Below, piece after piece: positions 63,791-64,000 of a stretch of 64,000 nt of DNA (positions are counted from its first letter, which is position 1; the number at the start of each line of letters is the position of its first letter). The notes beneath the pieces were generated by a model, which was not told the DNA's origin, searched no databases, and worked only from the letters and a program-made list of their open reading frames with translations. Source of the DNA: Hevea brasiliensis. Taxonomy: Eukaryota; Streptophyta; Magnoliopsida; Malpighiales; Euphorbiaceae. Position numbers and translations under genes: made by a program. The stretch spans positions 119,685,132 to 119,749,131 of the forward strand of contig NC_079493.1 of NCBI RefSeq assembly GCF_030052815.1, in the 5' to 3' direction.

Positions 63791-64000
63791 CATAAAGAGT
63801 GAACACTTATATCTAATTAAATAAGTTAATTTTTTACGGTAATATGCAAATTTGGAATCTTTCTTATATAAATGAGCATCATATTATAAAAATTAAAAAA
63901 GGACAGAAAATCAGTTGAAATAGAAAACTAACAAGGGGCTGTTTAGTTTCCTATGGACAGAGTCCCTATAGTTTCCAGAACCCCACCAGTCTTTTCTCTA

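Larger units (their letters stand above)
60784..64000. other. AT-rich intergenic spacer
   Basis: No coding frame or RNA gene supported. It contains a (TTA)n run and a diverged pair of AT-rich repeats. The remainder is A/T-dominated sequence with poly-A tracts, notably 62030-62070. Confidence 0.55.

Overview
This is nuclear DNA of a flowering plant, most likely a eudicot. The genes have GT-AG introns, the intergenic DNA is very AT-rich, and about three quarters of the window is LTR retrotransposon. I name no species; a Malpighiales-type genome would fit but is a guess. Only three host genes are supported: the 5' end of XRCC1 on the minus strand at the left edge (1-344), a tRNA-Ser(AGA) at 1084-1165, and a complete-length CENP-C gene on the plus strand (about 23253-31957).

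Layout. 1-2863 holds the XRCC1 start, its leader, the tRNA and AT-rich spacer. 2869-22766 is an old Ty3-type element (GAGAG target duplication, TSD) with two later insertions: a complete 8.9 kb chromodomain-bearing Ty3 element (6387-15320, TSD ACTAA) inside its protease, and a 3.2 kb antisense solo LTR (15890-19079, TSD ATTTG) between protease and reverse transcriptase. 22772-31957 is spacer plus CENP-C, whose fourth intron carries a 5'-truncated RTE-like LINE. 31958-36230 is gene-free. 36230-60783 is a second nest built from one long-LTR Ty3 family, all in minus orientation: a truncated copy (36230-40031), an interrupted older LTR (40032-60783 in three pieces), a 4.6 kb solo LTR (41753-46348) and a complete 12.3 kb element (47464-59757, TSD AAATC). 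60784-64000 is AT-rich spacer with a diverged repeat pair.

The host genes have separate jobs: XRCC1 is a scaffold for DNA single-strand-break and base-excision repair, CENP-C links centromeric chromatin to the kinetochore, and the tRNA serves translation. The most notable biology is in CENP-C. Exons 2-13 are open, join in phase and end in the CENPC motif and dimerisation domain, but presumptive exon 1 carries a stop and a one-base frame offset. The central region was built by genomic duplication: exons 8-9 and 10-11 are copies, and intron 7 contains a relic resembling intron 5 plus the start of exon 6. Among the transposons, the inner element has well-matched LTRs but an unrecognisable 3.3 kb stretch where gag, protease and reverse transcriptase should lie, and the long LTRs contain degenerate repeat modules and a palindrome about 555 bp from the LTR start in most copies. 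I saw no CRISPR array, operon or obviously new enzymatic system.
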